A DNA stretch of 64,000 nucleotides from Vulcanococcus sp. (GTDB taxonomy: Bacteria > Cyanobacteriota > Cyanobacteriia > PCC-6307 > Cyanobiaceae), in NCBI GenBank assembly GCA_019264575.1, contig JAHUZV010000024.1, positions 372,001-436,000 on the forward strand, read 5' to 3'. The position numbers were made by a program, and so were the translations under genes. Below are positions 26,596-35,389 of this stretch, one piece after another. Below the pieces are notes generated by a model. It was not told the DNA's origin and did no database searches. It saw only the letters and a list, made by a program, of their open reading frames with translations. Every line of letters starts with the position of its first letter. Within the stretch, counting starts at the first letter, position 1.

Positions 26596-27371
26596 GGCTG
26601 GTGCCGGTGCAGGCATTCGCCGTTCATCCAGAGCATCGACGAACCGGAGTCCACCGCCGTCCAGGCTTCATCGGTGGTGAGCGGTTCGGTGCTCAGGATC
26701 GTCACCACATCAGAGCTGGAGGTGAGCGGCGCGAAATCGATCTGCAGGGGTGGATCGGCGAGGGTGGCGGTGGTGAAGGGTGCCCGGCGCGTGAGCCAGT
26801 GCAAGCGTGTTGTGGCGGTGGCGAACAACCACTGGCCGTTGGAGATCAGGGCGTTGAAGGTGCCCATGCGGGCCAGTTCCGTCGCGTAAGCGTGCAGACG
26901 GGTTGAGATCTGCGCAGGGTCCTCGGGATTGACGCCCTCCTGCTGGAGTTGCTCGAGGATCCAGCAGAAGGCGGCTTCGCTGTCGGTGGAACCAAACGGG
27001 CGGTAGCTGTCCCCGATGGGGATCGCTCCATCGAGGTTGCCGTTATGGGCAAAGACCCAGGTCTGCCCCTTCCAGCTGCGGGTAAAGGGGTGGCAGTTTT
27101 CCAGCGCTACCAGCCCCTGGGTGGCCTTGCGGATGTGGGCAATCGACACCAACGCCTTGGGGGAGCGTTCCGCCAGCTGATCAGCCAGCTGGGAGAAGGC
27201 CGCCGGTGCGTCTTCTCGGATCAGATCGAGACCGGAGCCATCCGGCGTGAAACTGGCGAGCCCCCAGCCATCGGCGTGTTGACCCACGGCTCCTCCGCGG
27301 CGGCTAAGGCCGCGGAAGGAGAACGCCATGTCGGTGGGAGTGTTGGCGTTGAGGGCAAGCAGTTCACACAC
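26592..27371 (-). CDS. Class II glutamine amidotransferase (YafJ-like)
   Basis: A 259-residue Ntn-hydrolase. Translation from the GTG at 27371 yields M-C-E-L-L, placing the catalytic Cys at position 2 after Met removal. Other active-site elements are HIRKATQG and VFAHNGNLDG, with GSTDSEAAFCWIL after. YafJ-type proteins are predicted to release ammonia from glutamine or a gamma-glutamyl substrate, with unknown acceptor. It is coupled by ATGA to chrA. A short open frame ends five bases before its start. Confidence 0.88.
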   Translation of the reverse strand: MCELLALNANTPTDMAFSFRGLSRRGGAVGQHADGWGLASFTPDGSGLDLIREDAPAAFSQLADQLAERSPKALVSIAHIRKATQGLVALENCHPFTRSWKGQTWVFAHNGNLDGAIPIGDSYRPFGSTDSEAAFCWILEQLQQEGVNPEDPAQISTRLHAYATELARMGTFNALISNGQWLFATATTRLHWLTRRAPFTTATLADPPLQIDFAPLTSSSDVVTILSTEPLTTDEAWTAVDSGSSMLWMNGECLHRHQP

Positions 27372-27376
27372 AGGCG

Positions 27377-27475
27377 TCAGCGCGATGGGGCGAACAGGGG
27401 ATCCCGGCCGTCAACGTCCTCCAGCGAGACCAAAGTCTTCATTGACGCCAAGCGATCCTTCACGCGTTGCCACAC
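27377..27475 (-). CDS. Candidate 32-residue ORF just upstream of the amidotransferase
   Basis: From GTG 27475 the frame encodes a 32-residue amphipathic peptide containing WQRVKDRLASMKTLVSLED and ending DPLFAPSR. Its TGA is five bases before the GTG of the YafJ-like gene, a layout that would allow coupled translation. The composition is protein-like (heptad-like Leu/Val spacing) and unlike random GC-rich sequence. No strong Shine-Dalgarno is visible at a good distance, and an internal ATG would give 21 residues. It may be a real small protein, a leader, or the 3' remnant of an older gene. Confidence 0.35.
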   Translation of the reverse strand: MWQRVKDRLASMKTLVSLEDVDGRDPLFAPSR

Positions 27476-27519
27476 AGTGGGGTTCGTGGGGCGGAAACCC
27501 TTCTAACGGCGCCTCGATA

Positions 27520-28320
27520 TCAGCTCGATGCCGAGGTGTAGTGCCGCAGCGCGAACTGCCAGAACAGACGCGTGCCCACCAAGCTGATCGCCGCCGCCGC
27601 CAGTGAGCCCAGAGCCCAGGCTGGAGATGCGCGCCCCAGCAGCGCCTCCGCCGGCACTGTGGTGAGAAAGGCCACGGGCAGCACGAGGGTGAACACCACG
27701 CGCAGCGCCGGTGGGTAGGCGCTGATGGGATAGCGGCCGGCCACCAGCGTGTAGCGCAGCACCTCGGTGGCGTTCCACACCTTCACGAACCAGATCGAGA
27801 GGCCCGCCAGCAAAAACCAAAGGCTGTAGAGGATCAGCGCACCGGCTGTGAGCAACGCCAGGGCCAGGGCCAAGCCTCCCAGCGACAGTGCTTCCTCGCT
27901 CCGCGCCAGTGCCCAACCGATCAGGGCTATGCCTGCCACCACCCCCGGTAGCCCCCAGGGCGAAAAGCTGCGGGTCGACAACCAGAACTGACTATCGATC
28001 GGCTTGAGCAGCACGAAATCGAGCGTGCCGTTCTGCACGTGGCTCACGATCTTGCTGAGGTTGGGCTGCAGCACGCAGCTGGTGAAGCCATCGAGCAGCG
28101 TGTAGATGCCGAGCACCACCAACGCGCTGTTCCAGCTCCATCCCCCCAGCTCGCCGCTGGGCCCGGCCAGCAGCACCAGCACAAACAGGCTTCCTGCCAA
28201 GTTGCCGATCACCGCCAGCAGTTCGATCACCAGGTTCAGCTGGTATTCGAGCTCCGCTTCCATGGAGGTGGCCCAGAAGCTGAGCAGGCTGCGCCAGTAA
28301 CGGCGAATGCGGTGTGCCAT
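27520..28320 (-). CDS. ABC-2 family transporter permease
   Basis: A 266-residue membrane protein with six predicted helices, similar to the Wzm/NatB-like ABC-2 permeases often found as a pair. Features seen are ELEYQLNLVIELLAVIGNLAG at the N-terminus and a conserved LLDGFTSCVLQPNLSKIVSHVQNGTLDF cytoplasmic segment. The open frame extends to 28707, but the ATG at 28320 directly follows the upstream permease stop (TGATG), so it is the likely start. It works with the ATPase at 29137-30120. The cargo is unknown. Confidence 0.86.
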   Translation of the reverse strand: MAHRIRRYWRSLLSFWATSMEAELEYQLNLVIELLAVIGNLAGSLFVLVLLAGPSGELGGWSWNSALVVLGIYTLLDGFTSCVLQPNLSKIVSHVQNGTLDFVLLKPIDSQFWLSTRSFSPWGLPGVVAGIALIGWALARSEEALSLGGLALALALLTAGALILYSLWFLLAGLSIWFVKVWNATEVLRYTLVAGRYPISAYPPALRVVFTLVLPVAFLTTVPAEALLGRASPAWALGSLAAAAISLVGTRLFWQFALRHYTSASS

Positions 28321-29135
28321 CACGCCCCCATCGCCGAATAGCGGCGTACACCCGCGCGCCAGAGCAGTCGGCTGAGTGGAAACAGCACGGCGCACCACAG
28401 GGCGATGTTGAGAAAACCCGCCCCCACATCCACGCTCTCGCCGGCCAGCAGCTTCGCGGGGAACGACACCATCGCTGGAAATGGCGTGAGCTCCGCGATC
28501 CGCCGCACCGCCGGCGGAAACGATTCCAGCGGCGCCACCAATCCCGAGAGAAACAGATACGGAATGAGCAATAGGCGATCCAGGGCAGCGGCCCGCTCGC
28601 TCCAGAAACAGAGCATTGCCACCAGCGTTTGCAGCAGAAAGCGCAACACAAATGCCGCTTGAATACCGGCGATCCCCAGCAGCAGCTGCCCCGGCGAGGG
28701 CATCCACAACAACCCCGGCTGCAGCAGCAACACCACCGCCAACATCAGCGCCACAAACGGCACGCGCGTGGCCTGCTCCGCCACATGGGCTGCCAGGTAG
28801 CGCCAGAGGGGCTGCAGGGGCTGCAGCAATTGGGGCGACAGTTTGCCCTGCAGGGCGTCTTCTTCAAACACGTGGATTAGCCACACCACGCTGAACTGCC
28901 GCACCACAAACGCTGCAAGGAAATACCGGCCCAACCCCTGTGGTGTGAGCCCCGCCGCGGCCGCTCCATCGGAGCCCTGCCACACCGCCAGCATGATCAG
29001 CGGCAAGACCCCCGAGAGAGCCCAGAGGGCGATTTCGGCCCGGTATTCGAGCATGTAGGCGTATTGGCTCGAGAGCAACGCAGCGGCGATGCGGATGGCG
29101 CGTTGGATGGAGCGGAAAGCGTTGCGACGTGCCAT
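28320..29135 (-). CDS. ABC-2 family transporter permease
   Basis: A 271-residue six-helix membrane protein, the partner of the following permease. It contains SSQYAYMLEYRAEIALWALSG and the membrane re-entrant FLSGLVAPLESFPPAVRRIAELTPF, which is a typical ABC-2 signature. The ATG at 29135 is one base past the ATPase stop and is preferred to the in-frame start at 29162. Both permeases and the ATPase form a three-gene exporter unit. Confidence 0.86.
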   Translation of the reverse strand: MARRNAFRSIQRAIRIAAALLSSQYAYMLEYRAEIALWALSGVLPLIMLAVWQGSDGAAAAGLTPQGLGRYFLAAFVVRQFSVVWLIHVFEEDALQGKLSPQLLQPLQPLWRYLAAHVAEQATRVPFVALMLAVVLLLQPGLLWMPSPGQLLLGIAGIQAAFVLRFLLQTLVAMLCFWSERAAALDRLLLIPYLFLSGLVAPLESFPPAVRRIAELTPFPAMVSFPAKLLAGESVDVGAGFLNIALWCAVLFPLSRLLWRAGVRRYSAMGA

Positions 29136-29136
29136 C

Positions 29137-30120
29137 TCAGCCCTGCTGCCGGAACAGGCCACCGATCAGCTCTTCGATCGGCGGATCGCTTACCTCCAAA
29201 TCCACCACCTCGAAGCGCGAGAGCAGGTACCCCACTTGCTGGGTGAGCTGTTCCCGCGGGATCAGCAACCGCACCTGGTGGCCTTGATGGGCTTCGATCG
29301 TGCCGAAGCCTTCAAACGCCTCGCGTGGATGCACCTGCCGCAGCTCAAGCCGCACTTCACGGCAGGGGGCTAAGCGGCTGGTGAGCGCATCGAGGGAGCC
29401 ATCGTGAAACAGGCGGCCCTGGTGAATCAGCAGCACCCGCTCGCACAGCGCCGTGATGTCGCCCATGTAGTGGCTGGTGAGCAGCACGGTGGCGCCGGTG
29501 CGGCGGTTGTAGTCGGCCAGGAAGTCGCGCACGCGGGCCTGGGCGTTCACATCCAGCCCCAGGGTGGGTTCATCTAGAAACAGCACTGCCGGCTCATGCA
29601 AGAGCGCCGCCAGCAGTTCCGCCTTCATGCGCTGCCCCAGCGAGAGTTTGCGCACGGGCCGATGCAGCTCTTCGCCGAGCTCGAGCATGTCGGCCAGTTC
29701 AGCGATGCGGCGTTTGGCTGCGATCGGCTCAATCCCGTACACCGCGGCATTCACCCGCAGCGAATCCATCGGCGGCAGATCCCAGATCAGCTGTTGGCGG
29801 TTGCCCATCACCAGGGTGATCTGCTGCAGGAAGCGCTCCTGCCGCCGCTGCGGCTGGCAGCCCGCCACCTGCACCCGTCCGCCACTGGGGTGAATCAGGC
29901 CGCTGAGCATCTTCAGCGTGGTGGTTTTGCCGGCGCCGTTCGGCCCCAGAAACCCCACCACTTCTCCGGGCTGGATGGCAAAGCTCAGATCTCGCACCGC
30001 CTCCACATCGCGGTAGCGCCGCCGCAGTGCATGGCGCAGGGTGCCGGCCAAACCAGGTTGCTTATCAGCCACCCGGAAGCTTTTGCTCAGCCCTTCGGCG
30101 AGCACGATCGCCTCGCTCAT
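29137..30120 (-). CDS. ABC transporter ATP-binding protein, DRA/Nod type
   Basis: A 327-residue ATPase. Walker A GPNGAGKTT, the signature LSLGQRMKAE and Walker B AVLFLDEPTLGLD are intact, with the switch His in LTSHYMGDI. The long interval before Walker A (about 65 residues) and the RMKAE signature are typical of ATPases paired with two ABC-2 permeases. The ATG at 30120 forms an ATGA overlap with the upstream lipoprotein gene. Inferred role: energising export of a lipid, glycan or peptide. Confidence 0.92.
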   Translation of the reverse strand: MSEAIVLAEGLSKSFRVADKQPGLAGTLRHALRRRYRDVEAVRDLSFAIQPGEVVGFLGPNGAGKTTTLKMLSGLIHPSGGRVQVAGCQPQRRQERFLQQITLVMGNRQQLIWDLPPMDSLRVNAAVYGIEPIAAKRRIAELADMLELGEELHRPVRKLSLGQRMKAELLAALLHEPAVLFLDEPTLGLDVNAQARVRDFLADYNRRTGATVLLTSHYMGDITALCERVLLIHQGRLFHDGSLDALTSRLAPCREVRLELRQVHPREAFEGFGTIEAHQGHQVRLLIPREQLTQQVGYLLSRFEVVDLEVSDPPIEELIGGLFRQQG

Positions 30121-30443
30121 CCGTTGGGCTCGCAAGCCTGGCGGTAACGCTCCAGCCGCTTGCTGAGCTCGAGATCTGCCGCGGAGCCTGATCCCTGCAC
30201 CCCCTCAGCACGTTTCACCTGTTCGCAGGCCAGCTCGTTTTCGCCGCGGTTGAACAGATCAGCCGCGCTCTCCACCGCTTCCTGCAAGCGAGGCGTGGTG
30301 GCTGCATCACCCGTGTTGGGCTTCGGCGCGGCGGGCACCACCGGCGCGTTGGGTGGTTCAGCCGGGGGCTTGGGCTTGGGCGTGCAGGCGCTGATGCTGC
30401 AGGCCAGGGCCGCCAACAGCAGCAGCTTGAGCCGGTGGGTCAT
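30117..30443 (-). CDS. Small lipoprotein of unknown function
   Basis: A 108-residue protein with a lipoprotein signal: hydrophobic LKLLLLAALACSISAC, where ISAC matches the lipobox and Cys17 would be lipidated. A Pro-rich linker (KPKPPAEPPNAPVVPAAPKP) follows, then a short helical domain with two Cys (CEQVKRAEG... RYRQACEPNG). ATG 30443 is preferred; ATG 30452 adds three residues. It is coupled by ATGA to the ABC ATPase and starts 12 bases after pyrFE, suggesting it is an accessory to the exporter. Confidence 0.72.
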   Translation of the reverse strand: MTHRLKLLLLAALACSISACTPKPKPPAEPPNAPVVPAAPKPNTGDAATTPRLQEAVESAADLFNRGENELACEQVKRAEGVQGSGSAADLELSKRLERYRQACEPNG

Positions 30444-30454
30444 GCCCACCATTC

Positions 30455-31930
30455 TCAGCCCAGCACCGCCGCCTGTTCGGGGCTGAGACGGCCGGCCTGC
30501 AGCAACACCTGGGTGATCCGCTCGATGTCGAGCACGGCATGCACCTGATAGCCCTGGCTTTGGAGCCGCTCGCGCGCTTTGCGGTCTTTGCGGCCGCCAT
30601 GGTCGATGAACACCACCACGTCGTTCACCACCAAGCCTGAACTCTCCAGCTTGGCGATGCCTTCGAGCACGCTGCCGCCGGTGATCAAGATGTCGTCCAC
30701 CACCACCACCTGGTCGCCTTCGTTGAAGTCGCCCTCGATCAGGCGCCGGGCGCCGTGGGCCTTCACCTCCTTGCGCGGGTAGATCAGCGGTTTGTGCAGC
30801 GCCAGGGAGAGGCCCGTGGCTGTGGGCAGGGAGCCATAGGGAATGCCGGCGATGCGATCGAAGTGCAGCTGCTCCAACAGGCCGCTGTAGCTATGCAATA
30901 CCCGATGGAACAGGTTCGGGTCGGAAATGATCTGGCGCAGGTCGATGTAGTAGTTGAACACCGCTCCGGAGGCCTGCACGTACTCCCCGAACAGCAGGCA
31001 GCCGATGTCGAAGAGATCAAGGATCAGATCCGCCAGGGGGTCTTGATTGCTGGGTTGCTCCGTCGGCGATGCCAGCCACACGTCGCAGCTGGTGTTGGCG
31101 TCGGTGGGTTGGTTCTCCAGCCAGCGTTGGCGGCGGCGGTTGATCAGTCCTTTCAGCGATTCGGCCTGTTCGCTCAGGTCGTCTTCCACCAGCAGGTTTT
31201 GGGGCAGCGGCAGCAGCAGGCCGTCGGCCGCCTGGTTGAGCCCCGCCTCCAGCAGCCCATCAAGCCGTTCTTCCTCGCTCCAGATGCTGCGCAGCATCAA
31301 CACCCGCTCGGGCGCCGCCTGGCGCACCTGCGCCAACACGGCTGGATCACTGGTGCCCACCTCCAGCAGCAGCTGATCGGGCGTGCCCCAGAGTTGGCTT
31401 TCGCGCACGATCTGCAGAAACAGCGGATCGGCCTCGCTGGGGTGGTACTGGATGCGCTTGGCAGCGGGATTGGAGCTACGGCAGGTGATCACCACCGCCT
31501 TATCGCCGTAGAGCAGAAAGGGAGCAGCAATGTCTTGCCCAGCTAGGGGCGAGAGCGTTACTGCATCCACGCCCAGATCCTTGAACAGGTAGTGGGCCAG
31601 GGCCGTGGAGGAATTGAGATCGCCGTGCTTGGCATCGATGATCAGCGGCAGATCCCGCGGCACCAGATCGCGCACCTCCAGCAGCAGCTCAAGGCCTAAC
31701 GGCCCCAGGGCTTGGTAGAAGCCAAGGCTGGCTTTGATCGCGCACACATGGGGACTGGTGGCCTCCACCACCGCCTTGATCCAGTGGCGCGCCTGGCTCA
31801 GAAACGAGCGGTTGCCCATGCCGTGGCGCAGGGCCCAGCTCTGCAGCATCTCCGGGTTCGGGTCAAGACCCGTCATCAGGAGCGACTGGCGCTCGGCGAT
31901 GGCTTCAGTGAGTTGAACGAAGAAGCCCAT
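30455..31930 (-). CDS. pyrFE: Bifunctional orotidine-5'-phosphate decarboxylase / orotate phosphoribosyltransferase
   Basis: A 491-residue fusion catalysing the last two steps of UMP synthesis. The N-terminal half is the decarboxylase with its DAKHGDLNSST Lys/Asp centre near residue 96; the C-terminal half is the phosphoribosyltransferase with the PRPP loop VVVVDDILITGGS. This order is inverse to the eukaryotic UMP synthase and known from cyanobacteria. Start is ATG 31930. Downstream genes (lipoprotein, exporter) are separated by only a few bases, implying shared transcription. Confidence 0.94.
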   Translation of the reverse strand: MGFFVQLTEAIAERQSLLMTGLDPNPEMLQSWALRHGMGNRSFLSQARHWIKAVVEATSPHVCAIKASLGFYQALGPLGLELLLEVRDLVPRDLPLIIDAKHGDLNSSTALAHYLFKDLGVDAVTLSPLAGQDIAAPFLLYGDKAVVITCRSSNPAAKRIQYHPSEADPLFLQIVRESQLWGTPDQLLLEVGTSDPAVLAQVRQAAPERVLMLRSIWSEEERLDGLLEAGLNQAADGLLLPLPQNLLVEDDLSEQAESLKGLINRRRQRWLENQPTDANTSCDVWLASPTEQPSNQDPLADLILDLFDIGCLLFGEYVQASGAVFNYYIDLRQIISDPNLFHRVLHSYSGLLEQLHFDRIAGIPYGSLPTATGLSLALHKPLIYPRKEVKAHGARRLIEGDFNEGDQVVVVDDILITGGSVLEGIAKLESSGLVVNDVVVFIDHGGRKDRKARERLQSQGYQVHAVLDIERITQVLLQAGRLSPEQAAVLG

Positions 31931-32103
31931 CCGCCGGACTGCGGCAAGGTTGTTGATAAGAGATCACCGGCCCGTCCCGGTGGATGTGGACACAGCTCTT
32001 AGCAAATGCGCCGGCAAGCCATGGCAGGCAGCCTGCTGATCTGGCCCTGGCCCCTGGCCGCAGCAGCCCACGGCTGATGTGATCCGGTCGCTGAGCCCAT
32101 CCT

Positions 32104-32262
32104 GTGAACCGAGAGCTCGATCAACACTGCCTGGAGTTGGCCCTGGCAGATCTGCTGGTGCTGCATCCCCAGCAACGCCGCCGTGCCCTTGCCCAGTTCC
32201 GTGCGATTGATGCAGGCCTTGCCGACAAGCTGCAGCTGGAGTTGCTGCTGCATCTCACCTGA
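32104..32262 (+). CDS. Small hypothetical protein upstream of the GST gene
   Basis: A 52-residue, probably all-helical protein from GTG 32104 (NRELDQHCLELALADLL, then QQRRRALAQFRAIDAGL). Its stop is five bases before the ATG of the GST-like gene. Charge and Leu spacing look like a genuine folded small protein. The upstream 170 bases are shared with divergent pyrFE. No family is recognised. Confidence 0.55.
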   Translation: MNRELDQHCLELALADLLVLHPQQRRRALAQFRAIDAGLADKLQLELLLHLT

Positions 32263-32267
32263 GCCCG

Positions 32268-33086
32268 ATGCTGGAACTTTTTCACGCAGCGCCGTCGTAT
32301 TACTCGATGGTGGCGCGCCTGGCCCTGGCGGAAGCGGGCGTGGGCTACACGAGCCGGTTGATGGACATCCATCTGGCCAAGCAGCAGCTGAGCCCGGCCT
32401 ACCGGCGGCTCAACCCCCACATGACCGTGCCCACCCTGCGCGGCCCCGATTTGCTGCTCACCGACAGCGCGCAGATCCTGGGCTACGCCGCTCAGCAGGC
32501 CGAGCTACGGCTGGAGCGGGCCTGGGCTGATGCCGATGCCAGCCGCGCTGAGGCCATCCAACGTGCCGTGGCGGGACACTACGCCCTCTCGATCGAAACG
32601 CTCACCTTCGGCAAGGTGTTGGCCACGCGCCCTTGGTTCAAGCCGGTGATGGTGCGGATGCTCAGCGGCATCAACGCCAAGCTGGAGCGGGAGATCGCTG
32701 CCAAGGCTGATCAAGCAGCGGTTCTGCAGGCGAAGGTGCAGCAGAACCAGGCACGGCTGGCTGTGTTCCAAGGCAGGCCAGCCCCGGCTGTGTTGGCGGA
32801 GCAACGGGAGCAGGTTTCGGCCTATCTGGCTTCGCTGCCGCCTGTGGTGGCGAGCGGTTGGTTGTTTGGTGCGCGGATCAGCTCAGCCGATGTGGTGCTC
32901 GCCGTGCTCTGCTCGCGCTTGGCCATGGCCGGTGAGCTTGCTCTGCACAGCAGGCCGGATCTGCAGAGCTGGTGGCAGCGCTACCAGCAACGGCCAGCGT
33001 TTGAGGAGGCGGATCTGTGGACCCGTTTTCAACGGCGCCGATTTGTGCAGGCGGTGCTCGAGGCCCGGCACACCCGCTTCAGCTGA
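32268..33086 (+). CDS. Glutathione S-transferase family protein
   Basis: A 272-residue protein with an N-terminal thioredoxin-fold half (MLELFHAAPSYYSMVARLALAEAGV, cis-Pro in MTVPTL, then TDSAQILGYAA with the Glu/Asp-Ser glutathione contact) and a C-terminal helical half (GWLFGARISSADVVLAVLCSRL). The Ser or Tyr after AAPS could activate the thiol. A mid-protein insertion (about 110-175) is longer than in many GSTs. Substrate unknown. Its end overlaps the convergent peptidase gene by 8 bases. Confidence 0.86.
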   Translation: MLELFHAAPSYYSMVARLALAEAGVGYTSRLMDIHLAKQQLSPAYRRLNPHMTVPTLRGPDLLLTDSAQILGYAAQQAELRLERAWADADASRAEAIQRAVAGHYALSIETLTFGKVLATRPWFKPVMVRMLSGINAKLEREIAAKADQAAVLQAKVQQNQARLAVFQGRPAPAVLAEQREQVSAYLASLPPVVASGWLFGARISSADVVLAVLCSRLAMAGELALHSRPDLQSWWQRYQQRPAFEEADLWTRFQRRRFVQAVLEARHTRFS

Positions 33087-34200
33087 CGCCGGCTGGTTTG
33101 GGGCAATCGCGTTCTAGCAACACCGCTGCCTGGCCCTTGCCATCGCGCTCGGCGGGCTGCGGGTCAAAGTCGTCGTCGCTCACATCAAAGCTGCGCGTGG
33201 CGCAATGCAGCGTGAGCCGCCGCTGGGTGTAGCCGCCATCGGCACGGCCCTTGCCCTGCTGGGCGGCCATGCCGATGCACTGCTGTTGGTTTCCCCAAAC
33301 GCAGCTGGCTGCACCGAGCAACCCGCCGATCAAGTTGGTGGCAATTTGCTGGCCGCGATCAATTTCAAAGCGGCGCACCTCGTAGCGGCGCCGGCCGAGT
33401 TGGCGATCGTCGGCGCTGAGCTTGAGCGGCCGGCTGAAGGTTTCGGCGGTATCGATTCGCCACTCCCCCAGTTGCTGTCCAACCGTGAGCTGACTGGTGA
33501 GACCGCGGGTGAGGGCGGCAAAGCGGTCTTTGGGGTAGCCGTGGTGCTGGGCCGCCAGGCGCTCGTAATCCCCCATTTCGAACATCAAATTGGCCGTTTG
33601 GGTGAAGTCGTCGACACCTAGAGCGCCGGCATTGAGCATCCAGCCGAGAAACACTCCAGTTCGCCAGTCGGCGGCCAGCTCCTCCTGTTTCACCGTGAGG
33701 CCCATGCCGCCTTTGAAGGGTCCGCGGCCCTGCTCGCGGTTCACGTGGTGCCCCCATTCGTGGGCCAGTACAGCCAGATCCAGCAGCAGCAACTCCCGAT
33801 CGGTTTTGCCGCGCGCACTGCGCACGCTCTTGCGCAGGTTGAGCGCCATGGCCAGTTCTTGGCTGGGTGGGCAGTAGTAGGCCATCGGATGCGCCACACG
33901 CTGCACCCCGCAGCCCTCGGCGCGATCTCCCGGCAGCAGCAATTTGGGCTGCTGGCTGCTGCCCCAAAAGCGGTGCAAGAGCGCATGGGCCTCGCGCAGA
34001 TAGCGCTCCCTCAAACCCTGCGGCTCACCGTTGAGACGCAACTGCTCCAGTTGCTTGGCTTCTGCCGCGGTGGGCAGGGTGAGGCCTGGCGGAGGGCCCT
34101 GGCCTGGAGCCCAGGGTTGCGCCAGCACACCCACAGGACTCACAGCTGCGCTGATGGCTGCCAGTAGCAGCGTGCCAAGAGCACGGCGGAATCGGGGCAT
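33079..34200 (-). CDS. Neutral zinc metallopeptidase-like secreted protein
   Basis: A 373-residue protein with a signal peptide (LGTLLLAAISAAVSPVGVLA) and the zinc-binding HEWGHH motif at about residues 147-152, with a downstream Glu (EELAADWRTGVF) as likely third ligand. This arrangement matches the YpfJ-like predicted metallopeptidases. The enzyme should act outside the cytoplasm. ATG 34200 is preferred since it opens directly into the signal; ATG-like start at 34224 adds eight residues. It is the last gene of a run with a rhomboid protease. Confidence 0.84.
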   Translation of the reverse strand: MPRFRRALGTLLLAAISAAVSPVGVLAQPWAPGQGPPPGLTLPTAAEAKQLEQLRLNGEPQGLRERYLREAHALLHRFWGSSQQPKLLLPGDRAEGCGVQRVAHPMAYYCPPSQELAMALNLRKSVRSARGKTDRELLLLDLAVLAHEWGHHVNREQGRGPFKGGMGLTVKQEELAADWRTGVFLGWMLNAGALGVDDFTQTANLMFEMGDYERLAAQHHGYPKDRFAALTRGLTSQLTVGQQLGEWRIDTAETFSRPLKLSADDRQLGRRRYEVRRFEIDRGQQIATNLIGGLLGAASCVWGNQQQCIGMAAQQGKGRADGGYTQRRLTLHCATRSFDVSDDDFDPQPAERDGKGQAAVLLERDCPKPAGVS

Positions 34201-34227
34201 GGCTGCGGTGGGTGCCTGCCGCACGTT

Positions 34228-34827
34228 TTACGGCCCGCTGCCGCCGGCGGGCTCAGGGCCGCGCTGCACAGCCCAGGCCGCCAGCAAGCCCCCCGCAAAG
34301 CCGCTGGCATGGCCGATCCAGCTCACCCCTGCCGGGGAGAACAGGGGAATCAGGCTCGGAAGCACCCCGCCATAACTCACCAGACACACCACCGAAAGCA
34401 GCAGGGACAGGGGCCGCTTCTCGAGCCATCCGATCAACAGCAAATAGCCCAGCAGCCCATAGACAACGCCCGAAAGCCCATGGCTGGCGGTGGGCCAGAA
34501 CAGCCACACCGGAATGGCTGTGGCGTACACCCCGAGCCACACCGCGATGTAGTCGCGCCGGCTTTTGGCGAGCACCAACCAAGAGAGCGGCAAGAACATC
34601 AGGCTGTTTGCCAGCAGATGGCCAAAGCCGCTATGGCTGAAGGGCGCGGTGAGTACGCCCCAAATCGGCCCCCGCGGTGTCATTGGCAGATTCCAGCGGC
34701 CACCAAACAGCAGCTGATCGATCAGTTCCTGCCCCCAGGGGATCGCTATGAGCAGCGGCGGAATGATCAAGTTGGTGCCAAGCCGCGCCAGGCTGCGGTC
34801 CAGCCGTTGTCCGAGGCTGTCATCCAT
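34228..34827 (-). CDS. Rhomboid family intramembrane serine protease
   Basis: A 199-residue six-helix protein with the complete rhomboid dyad: Ser119 in SHGLSGVVYG and His173 in WIGHASGFAGG. The helix-2 HxxxN element is FGHLLANSLMF. Rhomboids cleave membrane-anchored substrates within the bilayer. Its start overlaps the preceding gene by 8 bases. It precedes a secreted metallopeptidase, so the pair may act in envelope protein quality control; that is inference. Confidence 0.92.
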   Translation of the reverse strand: MDDSLGQRLDRSLARLGTNLIIPPLLIAIPWGQELIDQLLFGGRWNLPMTPRGPIWGVLTAPFSHSGFGHLLANSLMFLPLSWLVLAKSRRDYIAVWLGVYATAIPVWLFWPTASHGLSGVVYGLLGYLLLIGWLEKRPLSLLLSVVCLVSYGGVLPSLIPLFSPAGVSWIGHASGFAGGLLAAWAVQRGPEPAGGSGP

Positions 34828-35389
34828 CGAGGCCTCCCGCCAGGCTCAGCTGGTATTCCAGAACGGCGAGCGCCTCATCCGGCAGGCCTAGGAACCGGTC
34901 GAACCAAGCCTCGCCTGTGGGTTCGATCAAGGCGCTTCCCACCAGCACGCCGGGGTTCCCGTCCTGCAGGCGGATGCCGTGGCGGCGATGCCGCTGGCTT
35001 TTGATCGTTTCGGTGCTGAGCCGCGTGTTCACCATCAGATCCGGTGCGCAGTAGCGGAGGGTCGGGCCGAAGCCCGCCTGAAATCGGAATTGGGCGCAGA
35101 ACTCCAACTCGAGCTGGCCTGTGGCGGGCTCAAGCGTTCCGTCCAGGCGGATCGGATGAATCTGCACGCAAAGTCCGGGCGGCAGCGGCAGGCCCAGAAA
35201 GCGTGCTGTGCGCCCGCTTAAGGCCGGAATGGCTGTGGTTTCAGCCGCAAAGCTCAGCTTGATCGCGCCTGAATCCATCCGCTGGGCTTCGCCCAAGGCG
35301 CTGCCTCCCCGAGCGTTGTAGAGAAAACGGGGATAGCGGCCGATCACCAGCTCACAGCCCGCCAGGGTTGTGAGCTGACACTCAGACAT
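34820..35389 (-). CDS. Hypothetical protein
   Basis: A 189-residue soluble protein without recognised domain. It opens with CQLTTLAGCELVIGRYPRFLYNARGG and has beta-rich central repeats (LELEFCAQFRFQAGFGPTLRYCAP). The frame stays open to 35560 upstream, but the ATG at 35389 lies 7 bases inside the end of the preceding gene and is the likely start. It is coupled at both ends (8-base overlaps). Possibly a lipid- or polyketide-binding-type fold, but I have no real support for that. Confidence 0.68.
   Translation of the reverse strand: MSECQLTTLAGCELVIGRYPRFLYNARGGSALGEAQRMDSGAIKLSFAAETTAIPALSGRTARFLGLPLPPGLCVQIHPIRLDGTLEPATGQLELEFCAQFRFQAGFGPTLRYCAPDLMVNTRLSTETIKSQRHRRHGIRLQDGNPGVLVGSALIEPTGEAWFDRFLGLPDEALAVLEYQLSLAGGLDG

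Noticed and set aside
32006..32077. Plus-strand 23-residue ORF in the pyrFE upstream region
   Set aside because: Short, with Ala/Trp/Pro-rich sequence and no ribosome site; could be chance.
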